Notes: generated from the sequence alone by a model not told the origin. Positions 11,269-22,335 are shown, counted from the stretch's first letter. The stretch: 64,000 nucleotides of DNA from Prostheceraeus crozeri (GCA_907163375.1 CAJQUW010012959.1:62001-126000); one strand, 5' to 3'. Program-made: numbers and translations.

Positions 11269-11750
11269 GCCCCTCAATGGCACAGCTGCCCCTATAGCCT
11301 CAACATCGGTCACTCAATGACAAAGCTACCCCTAACGCCTCAGCATCCGCCACTCAATGAAACTACTGCCCCTAACGCCTCCATACCAGCCACTCAATGA
11401 CACAGCTGACCCTAGCGCCTGCACATCAGCTGTCCCTCAATGAAACAACTGCCCTCATCGCCTCAACATCGGCCCCTAAGTGACAAAGCTGCCATATCGC
11501 CTCAACATCGGCCACTCAATGACACAGCTGCCGTCAACGCCTCAACAGCGACCACTCAATGACACAGCTGCCCTCAACGCCTCCTCATCAGCCACTCAAT
11601 GACACAGCTGCCCTCAACGCCTCCTCATCAGCCACTCAATGACACAGCTGCCGTCAACCCCTCAACATCGGCCACTCAATGACACAGCTGCCCTTAATGC
11701 TTCCATATCGGCTCCTTAATAACACAATTGCCACTAACGCCTCCACGTCT
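11269..11750. repeat. 40-bp minisatellite, 12 copies
   Basis: Twelve units of mostly exactly 40 bases run back to back; a typical unit starts GCCACTCAATGACACAGCTG and goes on with CCCTCAACGCCTCCTCATCA. Two adjacent central copies (about 11548-11627) are nearly identical, while copies at both ends are more divergent. A 40-base period changes reading frame each copy, and the unit contains TGA, so it does not code. Confidence 0.9.
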
Positions 11751-13677
11751 AAAAGAGATAAATAAATTAATAGCATAACTGTCCATCCCAACTTGTGAGA
11801 CACTCCATGACATAATCGGCTTCATCTTCCATGATGGATGGCAAGCTGGTCGAAGGTGATGGGCCCAGTGATTGATGACAGTAAAGAGAACTTAGGAAAT
11901 AATTTCGCATCCCTATGATTCTCTATGAAAAATGGGAAAGACGGACTCATCTCTCATCAACATGATACCTCACTGAGCGCCAACATTGAATCGGTAAAAT
12001 GCTTCAAGCACATCTTTTAAATGCGAGGGTTTAATGCAGAATCAACTTAAATTGAACTCTACAGAAACTAGTGAATGCACTCTCAATATTTCAAAAGTCA
12101 ACTTCGTCTACAAATGAAATATTGCGTCAAAATCAGAAAATGGACCGCATTTTAAAAGAATACAAATCTACACGTGAATCACACAAGTCATTATGCACAT
12201 GAATTTTGGTAACTGGATGACTGTTTTAGTGTTCAGTATATTTAGCATATCCATAGAGTAAGTATATCTATAGTAGGTAGAGTGCCGACTCAAACATGTC
12301 AGCATACATTGAAAATTTTTCTATCAAAAGATTCAGTTTTTGCGAGGATTACGTTCCTGCGGTCTAAAAAAATATTTGATCACTTTTTAAGAGGCTAAAT
12401 TTTTGCAAACTATTCCTGTGTTTACTAGTACATGCTAGCGACGTGAAACCACAAATAAATAGTGTGAAACTTAATAGACATCAAAAGGAATGAGCATTTA
12501 TTGACAGGTATCTTCATTAAGCGGAAATTTAGCTGATTATCAAGGGAATTTCATGAACCGCATTGTAAATGCTAGTCTTCATGGAAAACTTAAGATCTTA
12601 TTGTGCTTCTTGGCCGAAATTTTAAGCTTTTAATTCAATTTTTATGCCATGATTTTGAGATTCACTAAATTCATTCTAATTTCTTGAAAATGTGTGGAAT
12701 CATTTACATCATCTAAAGTTAGTTATGTTGTTTTTGTCCTTGATTATGATATTTTGCTCTTTCTGCGCAGGTTTTGTGATTTGATCAAGCTTAAGAAACT
12801 CCTATTAATAAGACTGAGCATCAAAATACTAGCAAGCCATCGAATTGCTAATTTAACGAACATTACCTCTCCAAGGTTGACATGACACGTAGGATTTGTA
12901 AAATAGTATCCTTCCCTGATGTATTCCTGTCATGATTAGTCGAATCCGTGTAAATTTCTGGGTCTCAACTCGAGTTCATTCAATAAAATCGAAACTGTAT
13001 AGACATTGGGGATTTAATTAAAACAGAGTTGCTACTCTACCTAGTATAATTACTCTATGAGCACATCTTTTGCATTATATCTCTCCCAAGCGGTAACATT
13101 TTCACTAAAAGTGAAACTTTGACGACAAAACTCAGGTTTGACCATTTCTTCTTGACAATCATTCCCTTCGGCTGTTATATTCCATGGAAACTTATGAATT
13201 ATTGCAGAAGGCGAAATTGATGGTGTATTGCTGTTTCCGTGATGCTAACGGCTGATTAAGTCAGTAAGCAGCATACAACCGTTTATGAGGAGTACTCAAG
13301 AGGAATACTGCATTACATTCGCACTTTCATTATTCATACTCTTTGGTTTCATCATGACGCTGCGCAGGCACGTTTGATTTGTTATCTATCATCTATCACC
13401 GGCTGTCACTGTGAGAGATTGGTAACCAATTTTGAAGTTACTCAGGATGTGAAGTTTCATATGAACTGCTGAGAACTTGACAATAAATCAAAAATTATCT
13501 ATTTCAAGTACAGAGCTTGAAGGATTCACTAGCATTTGCATAGAGACATTATTCCTCTTTATTTTGTTCGATGTTTTGCTGCCTTACAATTATAACCCTA
13601 TAGAAATCAGATATTTCTCTTTCTTTAAGCTAATGGGACAAGAATGAACAACAGCTGTTTGCTGATTGTAATTTCAG
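11751..13677. other. Non-coding stretch
   Basis: No supported gene. A good acceptor-like CTCTTTCTGCGCAG at about 12770 on the plus strand opens a frame of some 38 codons, but its only nearby exit (GTTGAC) is a poor donor. Otherwise AT-rich DNA. Confidence 0.4.
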
Positions 13678-13806
13678 GCACCGATCTCGGTAGAGCTTTA
13701 TACATTCAAGCAGGAATTTAACTATGGAGCATGGAGCATAGTTACAGATTCTTGTAAAAGGGAATGTATTGAAAACAATTTCATAAAAATGATTTTATAT
13801 TTAAAG
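13678..13806 (+). CDS. Plus-strand exon, Cys/Trp-bearing, unrecognised
   Basis: A TGTAATTTCAG acceptor and an AAG-GTAAGT donor bracket 129 bases. The only open frame is phase 0 at both ends with 43 codons, starting APISVELYTFKQEF and including NYGAWSIVTDSCKRECIENN. The W-S, then CxxxC spacing is reminiscent of the start of a thrombospondin type 1 repeat, but the match is short and the rest is missing. The minus strand is full of stops here. It lies within an intron of the minus-strand gene, so it would belong to a nested or overlapping gene. No phase-matched partner exon was found. Confidence 0.55.
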
Positions 13807-14940
13807 GTAAGTTAGCACAATCGTAAATCATCATGAAAAACAGTGATATGGTACAATGGTACCTACGCCAGCTTTCATGGCAGGCGTGATCGAAAGCCAT
13901 AAGTAACCCTAAAACAGCTAGCGATGGACGGGCCAGCGATCGGCGTAATCAAGCCGCCAACCAACGCCAGTGCGACGCAGAAATGCGACCTAAGACTGTT
14001 ATCCCATAGAAATCTAACTTTTTGCTTTGTTTAAGTTGGTAATTTCCGCTGCTTGGCTAGATCCTAAGAAGAACCACATTTGTGAAACATGAAATAGTTG
14101 CAGGTTCTTGGAGTAAGGCGATATCTTGATAATCATACTTGAAGAGAATTAAAAATAACCGTGAATATTCATGAAAGATTCATTACAGAAATTCATTATG
14201 CACCTGTATCATATACCGATACCTAGCCATTATCAACATCTGGAGGCCGCCATCGTCAAGGTGCCGTCGTCATGAAGTGCATTAAAATTTAAAAAATTGT
14301 GCTTGATCCAAAAATGATGGTCAGATGAAACGGTAGCAAAACATTGCGCAGCAGATTGTAAACCCTTGGGTATTAGACAGGTCTTGAGACATTTTAGAAA
14401 GAATTTACAATTGGATGAAAATCGTGAATGAGCATGGTAAACTTCCATAATCGACTTCCTTGGTAGCAAGATACAAGCGAGGACGTATGAAATGAAACGA
14501 CTCGTTTGGAATGCTCTAAAAACTAAAAGTAACTTAATAAAGAGTATCAAGTAACAAGTAAAGTGATAAACACATTCAAGTCACGCTGACAGTGTTGTCG
14601 GACATGTGGTGACAAACAAGTCGGTTTTTAATGCTGACTACCTACTGACTGACCACGCATGGTTGATCATGCTACGAAAATGGTTTCATACATTAAAAAG
14701 CTTTTAGTACCGGTACTTAATATGGTGATAATTTGCAACTGTGTATTGAATACCACTCAACTTTGTGTATATCCGCTAAGATGTACGACCAAATTTGAAG
14801 GTCAATAGAAAAAACTGGAAAGCATACAACATACCAATCGAACTGACACCGGAATGACCAAGAATCGACCCGCCGACATTTTCCTCCAATCTTGTTCACC
14901 AAGAAAGCAATCTGCTTGTGTTGCCACTATGATTTCGTCA
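13807..14940. other. Non-coding stretch
   Basis: No supported gene. A GC-richer patch at about 13860-14000 holds partly inverted words around CGCCAGC and TGCGACGCAG and may be a worn MITE. A minus-strand frame at 14233-14550 lacks any start or splice support. Confidence 0.35.
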
Positions 14941-15423
14941 CTTCATAGGAAAGCCGTCCGAGACAGCACACTACTTCCCCACAACTGCTTCCTCCACGTG
15001 GTCGAAGTCTTTGGAGGGTCGGCAGAAGAAGAGTGCTAATTCCTGACTTCTCTTATCCCCAAGATCCAAAGACCCCGAACATCACCTTCCTATGCTAGGC
15101 ATAGGGTGGGTTGCAACGGAAAACAGAGCTTCGGTCTAAATGTTGGTCAATAGGTCTGTGCTGCGTGGACCACATGTTCCAGATTGGGTTACAATGCACT
15201 CTGTTTTAGGTAGCACAGAGTGACTACGAAAAACAGAGCGTCGATTTGCTTCCATTTATTTCAAGGTCATTTTTGACGCCAACATCACATGTGACTTGAC
15301 GATATGCATGTGTGTCTCTGTTCGCTTCATTCATAAATGACAGTTGTGAAATAGTTCGCACCAATAAAATACGATATCAACATAGCTATCAGCAGTTTAT
15401 CTAGCTTGTCTGTTTTCATCTTC

Positions 15424-15912
15424 ATGTCCATCATGTCCAAGAGCGAAAACTACAGCCAAGCTGAGAAGTTTCATCTGCTTGAGCTTGTGACTCAGTCCAG
15501 GGAGATTATTGAGAACACTAAAAATAATCCCATCGTGAATGCTCAGAAAGGCAAATGCTGGAAAGACATTCAAGCAAAATTTAACTTCAAGTTTCCTACA
15601 AGATCAGTGACAGTCAGTAAACTAAGAAATCTGCACAGACGCTTAAAAGTTGAAGCGAGAAAAGACTTCAGAGAAAATAAGAAGTCTCGGCATGCAACTG
15701 GTGGCGGACCTCTTCCAAAGGAGCCCTCTCAACTATCGAAAATGGTGATAGATGCCTGCCCAAATCTGACATACGAGCTGCAAAGCGAGTTTGATGATGA
15801 TGCAGTAGAAGAAAACAACCCGGGTTGTAGCATTGACATTGAAGATGCTGGTAAGCTTTTGACATTTGACAACCAATGTACTATGGCTTTATCCTTACTT
15901 TGCAGACAATGA
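15424..15912 (+). CDS. Myb/SANT-like DNA-binding protein of Harbinger-1
   Basis: The frame starts at an ATG at 15424 (or 15433, MSKSENYSQAEKFHLLELV) and reads a trihelix/Myb-SANT-like domain of about 80 residues: a first helix after NYSQAEK, a middle part with GKCWKDIQAKFN and a third helix TVSKLRNLHRRLKVEARKD, followed by an acidic tail. Such proteins accompany Harbinger transposases and are thought to carry them into the nucleus and onto the element's ends. A possible short intron (donor GTAAGC at 15853, acceptor at 15905) would lead toward a coiled-coil tail, LREKCIVAKHEKRMELLDIK, read in another frame at about 15950-16035, but the phase does not fit as it stands. The gene is probably dead. 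Confidence 0.8.
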   Translation: MSIMSKSENYSQAEKFHLLELVTQSREIIENTKNNPIVNAQKGKCWKDIQAKFNFKFPTRSVTVSKLRNLHRRLKVEARKDFRENKKSRHATGGGPLPKEPSQLSKMVIDACPNLTYELQSEFDDDAVEENNPGCSIDIEDAGKLLTFDNQCTMALSLLCRQ

Positions 15913-16039
15913 TGTCCAAGGTCAAGACTCCGAAGTCAAGTCAAAGTTCTCTTTCACTTAGAGAGAAGTGCATTGTGGCAAAGCATGAAAAACGGATGGA
16001 GCTGCTTGACATCAAAATTGAAAATGCATACGTACTATT

Positions 16040-16723
16040 ACCGAGAAATATCCCGGTTAATGTTCCATTCTCAAGATCTTGATTAAGCCTTGACTCTTCA
16101 AAAATGCGAGAATCATGTGCCGTTCCCGGTCAACGAGCAACGATATTTCGAATTTCATAATTCGTGTCGGTTACAACTTGTACATTGAGGGAATAGTACC
16201 CTTTACGGTTAACAAATGCACTCTCATGATCACCACCCGGGGACTGAATGCGGATATGTGTGCAGTCAATAGCTCCAATGATCCCAGACATCCGTGAAAG
16301 CTGTTGAAATGATTCACTTACAAGAAAACGCTCATTTCCAAATGGCATCCTTATAAACTCCGACTTCATTTGTGCTATATCTCTACTGAGATATTTAATG
16401 ATCTTGCACACTGTTCCACGATGTAATCGAAAGTGATCACCAACTACCCTGAGGTACGATCCACTTGTGAAAAGGTCCAAAATGACGAACAAGTCAATTA
16501 GTGGATTCGTAATTGTATGAGTCGATGAGATCATTCCCTGAAGTTCAACAAATGCATGCTTTGAGATGCGATACCGTAGTTTGAAGTCTTGATCATCAAG
16601 TATGTTCATCGGATTCAGACTGTCCTTCAGGTCGCGATAGAGGTCAATTCTTCTATTACTGTACAGTTCGTAATCTAACTTTGTTGAAAGCAATTGATCT
16701 TCTGTCACCTTGCTTTGCTTCAT
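16040..16723 (-). pseudogene. HARBI1-like DDE transposase of Harbinger-1, broken
   Basis: From the ATG at 16723 on the minus strand the protein reads a typical Harbinger nuclease front: helical N-terminus (FKLRYRISKHAFVELQGMIS), the region LRVVGDHFRLHRGTVCKII, and the first catalytic Asp in GAIDCTHIRI. The frame stops at 16130 by a nonsense codon where the family has Trp (VARWPG), and the same frame goes on to the second Asp in a HDSRIF motif near 16090. The last third, including the catalytic Glu, is deleted at the junction with the companion gene. It cannot make an active enzyme. Confidence 0.85.
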
Positions 16724-17109
16724 GTTGCTACAAATCGAACAGGGGGCAGCTTTGTGTTAAATATTTAGCACAAAGCTTCACCTGCTCGACGTGGCACGAA
16801 GGTCGTTGCAACACAATAATTTCGTAAAACAGAGCTTCGGTCTAAAATTCTACCTGCTCGACACAGAGCAAAGGTCGTTGCAACCCACCCATAGTATCTC
16901 AATGTCGCCCTTCAACAACGCAGCTGGGTCCGTCGTAAGCTCACCCAACCATCATCCTACATGGATCAGATGAAACGTTCTAACTTCTTCCCACGCAGTC
17001 TTTTGTGCTTCTTGCAGTTCATGATGATGTTCCTTCATTACGTAACACACAACCAGACTGCATTTGATGTACAGCAAGTTCCCATTCATAGAAGAAAAGA
17101 ATAAATCCA

Positions 17110-17460
17110 CGTCAATGACCGTCCACGAAGACAAGAACGTCAATGAAGGCAAGAATGTAAGCGAAGACAAGAGCGTGAGCGGAGACAAGAGTGTCAATGA
17201 AGACAAGAACGTCATTGAAGGCAAGAATGTGAACGAAGACAAGAATGTGAGCGAAGACAGGAGTGTCAATGAAGGTAAGAACGTGAACGAAGACAAGAAT
17301 GTGAGCGAAGACAGGAACGTGAACGTAGACAAGAGCGTCAACGAAGACAAGAGTGCAATGAAGACAAGAAAGTCATCGTATACGAAAGCGTCATTGAAAA
17401 CAAAGAACATGAACGAAGACAGGAGTATTAATGAAGACAATAACGTACACGAAGACAAGA
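17110..17460. repeat. 18-bp minisatellite coding NVNEDK-like hexapeptides
   Basis: About 17-18 units of 18 bases (GACAAGAACGTGAACGAA and variants) keep one plus-strand frame open from 17064 to 17471, giving repeats such as NVNEDKNVSEDKSVSGDKSV. The minus strand is also open and reads a hydrophobic FLSSLT repeat. There is no convincing start context, splice site or homology, so I call it a minisatellite whose period happens to preserve frame. It adjoins the repeat that hosts Harbinger-1. Confidence 0.75.
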
Positions 17461-17628
17461 AAGGTGACTAAGGAAAGAGCCTCGATGAAGACAAGAAAAT
17501 CATTGAAGATGTATCATTCTCGAGCGGAATACTGCATGAGATATCCTCTCAATATGTAGTATTTTCATACATGACATTACAAAATCACTAAAGTCACGAT
17601 TCATTCTGTGATAGCAGTAATAATTCTA

Positions 17629-17776
17629 TCAGTACAGAGAATGCCTGGCATGAACTGCAAGTGTTTGCATCAGACCGGGATCAAACGTAAATTTAATTCC
17701 AGTCATTAGTAATCGTTTCATCACCTCACACTGAGATGCACACTCTAACAAAGCTAACAGCGACAGCTTCAGGCGC
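17629..17776 (-). CDS. Exon (possibly alternative last exon) of minus-strand gene
   Basis: The acceptor TTTAAGCTTCTTAG at 17777 begins an exon whose first base completes the codon left open by the exon at 18093-18184. The frame then reads RLKLSLLALLECASQC and further to a stop at 17629-17631. The junction gives a smooth charged-to-helical transition. If used to the stop it would end the protein about here; if an internal donor is used (for example GTGATG after the QCE residues) it continues to exons further left. No AATAAA follows closely. A 20-base microexon candidate at 17845-17864 also fits the incoming phase and is an alternative. Confidence 0.5.
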
Positions 17777-18092
17777 CTAAGAAGCTTAAAGACAGCTACC
17801 GGTAGGTATATCTTGGGAAACATGAGGGCTTCTCTCTAACTCACCTTTCGATATATTTATCTTGCTGAAATAGATATGATTACAAAATGAGCATCACAAG
17901 ATAGCGTGTACCTGAAATGGTGAACTACACGCTCAGGAATTCGGTCACAGGCTGAGTGAACTGCAAGGTTAACACTCCGCTAGTCCTTCGTAAATGACAG
18001 GTTAACAGTGCGTGACTATTGTTGACAAGGCCGACCGATGGTAATCGAGCCCTGCATTGTAAAGAGAAGGAAACTAAAACCCGTGAACTTAC

Positions 18093-18184
18093 TTTTCATC
18101 TTTGGTTTTCTCTTTCGCCCGCTGTCTCGCCGATTTCTCAAGCTCCGTAGCTTCCAGAACACGATATAAGAAGTCATGAGCGTG
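18093..18184 (-). CDS. Exon of minus-strand host gene, charged helix
   Basis: The acceptor CATTCATTTCAG and the donor GTAAGTTCAC delimit 92 bases on the minus strand. Phase 0 start, 30 codons, two bases over. It encodes HAHDFLYRVLEATELEKSAR followed by QRAKEKTKDE, a strongly charged, probably helical or coiled segment. It follows in phase from the exon at 24297-24372, which ends in phase 0. This is one of the clearest exons in the window; the family is not recognised. Confidence 0.8.
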
Positions 18185-18421
18185 CTGAAATGAATGGTTG
18201 CATCTTCTTATTGAAATACACAAAGCAATCATTCACTTCAGAAAGAAGTGTTCTGGTGATAAAAGATAACTTAATGTATAACATCGACGGACTGGCAGAT
18301 TGGAAAAAAACTTCTTGTCTGAACTCTCAATAATTTTTCATAATGATGTAGCGTCATCAGGTTTTACATCGAAAGAAATTTAATTATGAAGAACTGCACT
18401 GTCTTCTGAAAAGAGACTTAA

Positions 18422-20987
18422 AGGGGCTTTCACAATAGTCGTGCGACAGATGCGACCTTGCGACCGTGCGCTCAGAAGCGATCCAATGTCAGTCGCACAA
18501 ATAGTCGCAGTGAAAAATCTAGTCGCACAACAGTCGTATGCTCGAAGGAGACTGTTGTACGATCAGTCGTGCGACCTCTCGCATGGTCGTGCGATAGTTG
18601 CACGACCTAGCAATTGCATTGTTCGATGGCTGAGTCAATCGTACAACCGATCGCAAGACTATGTGACTGTTGCACGAGCAGTCGCCACCTTGACATCGTC
18701 AATCGGTAGCCTAGACTCTTGACTACTACGGTGTTGTACGCTATCATGTTTAAAAAAATTATCATGTTTAATTTTTCTATATATCAGACTTTGTTTTTTC
18801 TAACAGGGTGGACAGAAAACTAGCTGTTTTAAAACCACACCTCCTATTAAGTAAATTATTACTACTACTAATCTTATTACTACGGGTACTTTTTCATGAT
18901 GCAGGCCTAATATGATGCATGCCTGATTACTGCACACGCTCAACCTAACACATGAGTCCTGGAGGAATGCCAGCAAACGCTAGACTAGTGTTGAAGACGT
19001 TAAAGTCATCCCTATACGTAGAAATTAAAAGTCACGAGGCGGCAATGCCGTAGCTTTTAATGAAAATTTTCCACAAGCCATAATTACGCTATCCGTGACA
19101 ATTGTCATGGGGTGCCCAGTAGAAGGGTTAATGATTTCAAGAGTTTAGCCTACCGTAGACTAACTTAGTAGACTACTTCAGCTTCCTCTAATGAATGAAA
19201 TAAACTTCCCTGACTTTTTTTCGTATAGCCTATGGCCCTCTTTAGCCTGTTAGTGACATAAAAGCAAAATAAATAATCCGATAGAACTTATCTTAAAAGA
19301 CAACACGACACAATCAGCTACAGAAGATAGCATCATATAATACTTGCAAACACGAGGAGCTTATATCATCTTGTCCTGCCAGGGTAGCTTTCCCACATCA
19401 CTGTTGTAGTAGTCCTTCAAGTACAGTCGGAGTCTCTTGCCCTCTCGATTGGCTTGGTTAGCGCCACCAACATGTGCAATGTCGTGTAATTGTGTCTCTC
19501 GCCAAGCACCAGGGATGAAGCTGCCGTCACCAACAGGTTGGTCCAGGTCACCGGTCTGCAAAGAACGATGCTGTAGTCGCATCAAGTTGTGTAGGCACAT
19601 GGCTGGCATGACTATGACCTTGACTCTGATCGGATCTTGCTGTATGGTAGTCAGCAAGCATCTCCAGCGATGTGCAAGTATACCAAAGCTGTTCTCCACC
19701 ACACGGCGGGCACGGGATAGGCGATAGTTGAATATCCGCTGTTGGTCCGTCATCTGGCGCTGGGAGAAGGGTTTCATCATCCACGAACACAAGGGAAAGG
19801 CGTCATCTCCGACCACGAAGTATGGTGTTGGCCTGTCATCATGTGGTAGAGGCTCGCGCAAAGTTCCCTCTTCCAGCTTTCTTCTCAGTTGTCCGTTGTT
19901 AAAGATTTGCGCATCTGAAGAAGAACCTTGGCATCCCACGTCTTCCCAGATGAACTTGTAGTCAGCATCCACCAACCCTAGAAGGATAATACTGAAGAAG
20001 CCCTTGTAATTGTGATAGAGAGTACCAGACTTCCTGGGACATCTTATGGCCACGTGCTTGCCATCCAGGGCTCCGCAGGTATGGTGAAAATTCCATTTCT
20101 CACTGAACTTCCTTGCAATGTCTCTCCAGTCATCAGGTTCCTAGGGAAGGCAAACACCTGATCTTCGTACTCGTCAACTATGGCCTGACAGACCTCCGGA
20201 ATGAACAGTGCTATACTGTTGTGGGCAACACGGAACGAATACTGGAGTGTCTTGTAGCTTGCACCAGTAGCCATGTATCTAAGAGTGATAGCTAACTTCA
20301 GACCTTCTCGATTCTTGAGGATATGCGCGTCAGTATCTCGTAGAACATCTCCGGAGGCATTCTCAAGTAGTTGACGAAGTCCTCTGGGGATTGCAGCTCT
20401 AATTCTGCCATCAGAGTGTGGTACTGGCCAAACCCCTCACGCTTCGCAATCCAAGGCTTGACCCACCAACGTCTTCTTCGTCTTCTATTACGTCGTCGAA
20501 GTCGAATAAGAAGCACCAACGCAGCAATGTCTCGATCAGGTGAGTGCAGCACGTCACGGGGGCGAACAGAGGACATGATACAATGATATGAAGCTGATAG
20601 CACATGTGCGGCATATATATCACGTGAAGTCGTGAGACCAGTCTCACGTGTACAAGAGACTGTTGCACAATGGTCTCATAGTCGTACGATGGTCACATCA
20701 AAGCATACTTTTGGAAGGAAAGCAAACAAGTAGTCGCAAGATGGTCGTGCGACTTCTGATACTGTTGCACGACTATACGCGACCGTTGCACGAGCGATCG
20801 CGCGAGCTAGAATCCCGAAAGTGGTCGCGCCTGAATTTTGTGCATGCACAAAATTCAGATGCGACTACAGGAGACCATGAGAAGTCGTGCGACAGCAAGA
20901 GACTGGTCGTGCGATAGATGCGATCGATCTTACGACCATGATCGTAAGAAGTCGTAAAGAGGTCGCACGACTATTGTGAAAGCCCCT
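18422..20987. mobile_element. PIF/Harbinger element (Harbinger-2), near full span
   Basis: Ends are AGGGGCTTTCACAATAGTCG and its complement, flanked by TAA on both sides (18419-18421 and 20988-20990), the classic 3-bp Harbinger duplication. Subterminal zones (about 18435-18720 and 20690-20975) are crowded with GTCGTGCGAC, GTCGCACGAC and TGTTGCACGA words in both orientations, likely transposase or companion binding sites. A HARBI1-type transposase lies on the minus strand at 19361-20576. No Myb/SANT companion is visible between 18720 and 19360, so it may have been lost. Confidence 0.9.
19361..20576 (-). pseudogene. HARBI1-like transposase of Harbinger-2, frameshifted
   Basis: The minus-strand start MSSVRPRDVLHSPDRD is at 20576. 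After an Arg-rich stretch come the family's helical segment (FVNYLRMPPEMFYEILTRI), the LRYMATGASYKTLQYSFRV block, then the first catalytic Asp in GALDGKHVAIRCP, the second in DVGCQGSSSDAQIFN, and the catalytic Glu in VVENSFGILAHRWR. About 400 residues in all, near the family's usual length. Two frame changes break it: one near 20300 after SSRIEK and one near 20145 before a DDWRDIARKFSEKWN stretch. All three acidic residues survive, so it is a fairly young relic. Confidence 0.85.
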
Positions 20988-21318
20988 TAATCCATGATTA
21001 CTTTTTATCAGCATTGTTTCATTGCAGCCTGCTACGTTACAAAATGATTCGAAAACGACAGTAACTTTTGTACACAAAATGCATACGTAAAAATCTCTTG
21101 CGAATTTTAATCTCATTATGACATCACTATAGCAAACAAATAATACGAACATTTTCTCCCTGTTTGTTTTCAATTATACAAATTCATCTGAATTAAAAAC
21201 TTTACTATAATTCATCAGGGATGTGGCTTGTGAGTGGTGCACTGTTATTAAGCGGAAGGATAACTTTTAACTGATAATACAGCTTCCCAAATCTAACGGC
21301 GACAGACTTAGGGTAAGG

Positions 21319-21664
21319 GTAAGGCCACATTACAAGCTGTTAGCTGCGCTGTAGCCGCGCTGTGAAAATAGTTGTATGTGATTCAATCGGAGTGGCCACA
21401 CTAGTAGCTGCAGCTGCGCTGTGGCATCTTGTCACAGCTAGCTTCGAGCTGCGGTAAATCATCTCTGACTTATCAAAGCTCAAAGCTCGAGCGGTGGGGT
21501 GATCTATTTTTAGAACTAATGTAGTAAACCAACAATTCTGACGAGTGGCGAGCGGTAATCAAGCTGTACGGCTCATCATGTGGCCGCGTAACTCTCACAG
21601 CTCAAAGCCTGACAAAGCTATACGTCGCTGCTAGCTTTAAAGCGCGGTTGGCATGTGGCCTTAC
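21319..21664. repeat. MITE with GTAAGGCCACAT ends
   Basis: The ends GTAAGGCCACAT and ATGTGGCCTTAC are perfect inverted repeats, consistent with a TA duplication and AGGCCACAT termini. Inside, AGCTGCGCTGT- and TAGCTGC-like words recur near both ends. Length 346 bases; no coding capacity. Confidence 0.8.
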
Positions 21665-22010
21665 ACTGAGGTGTCACGAAGCGCAACATGACATAGACAG
21701 CCACTATTTTACATTAACAACAGCAGATTCATAGTCAGACCAATGCAACCATGCAAAGAAAAATCCGTTTTTTATTTACGCCCCTGTAATACCAGATTTT
21801 TATTATATCGCTGATTAAGAACAACTATTTTTGAAAAGCTCAAAATCGCTGATGTAAAAAAGCAATAGCATACCAAAAATGGCACAATTTGGCCATGTAT
21901 CTTGCTAAATTAACTTATCTTGATAATTAACTAAAAAATCGATTCATCATGAATGAGGTTAGGTGCTCTTCACGTCACGGTCTGAATGAAGAATTGTACG
22001 GGAAACGTAT

Positions 22011-22335
22011 CATAGGACAGCCGTCCGAGACAGCATACTACTTCCCGACTGCCCACTACTGCTTCCCCCATGTGGTCGAAATCTTTCGAGGGTCGGCAGA
22101 AGAAGAGTGATAATTCCTGACTTCCGAGATCCAAAGATACCGAACATCATCTTCCAATGCTTGATACAACACCACAATGTCGCCCTTCAACAACGCAGCT
22201 ATTTGTCCGTCCTAAGCTCACCCAAAGTTCTAACTACCTTCCTGTTGTGTTTAGTGCTTTTCGTAATTCAAAAATAACATCGTATTTCTTAATTACGTCA
22301 CGTGTAACTAGACTGTAGCAAGACCCCATTCACAG
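22011..22335 (+). repeat. Uninterrupted paralogue of the Harbinger-1 host repeat
   Basis: It matches the two flanks of Harbinger-1 (14944-15103 and 16891-17090) continuously. Around the joint it reads ATGCTTGATACAACACCACA, against ATGCTAGGCATA then GTATCTCA across the insertion in the other copy, so the element is absent here. Confidence 0.85.

Larger units (their letters stand above)
15104..16890. mobile_element. PIF/Harbinger element (Harbinger-1), internally deleted
   Basis: Termini are GGGTGGGTTGCAACG at the left and its complement CGTTGCAACCCACCC at the right, flanked by a 3-bp direct repeat ATA (15101-15103 and 16891-16893). The 3-bp duplication, a HARBI1-type transposase on the minus strand and a Myb/SANT-like companion on the plus strand define the superfamily. 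The uninterrupted copy at 22 kb confirms the insertion point. The right subterminal zone contains a duplicated piece about 70 bases apart (around 16780 and 16850, both with CTGCTCGAC and AAGGTCGTTGCAAC). An internal deletion has joined the two convergent genes tail to tail near 16030. Confidence 0.9.
14944..17090 (+). repeat. Interspersed repeat copy, split by Harbinger-1
   Basis: The pieces 14944-15103 and 16891-17090 match, in order and on the same strand, the continuous sequence at 22011-22335. Shared words include GCCGTCCGAGACAGCA, GGGTCGGCAGAAGAAGAGTG and AATGTCGCCCTTCAACAACG. The 1787-base Harbinger element sits exactly between them. The repeat family itself is not recognised. Confidence 0.85.
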
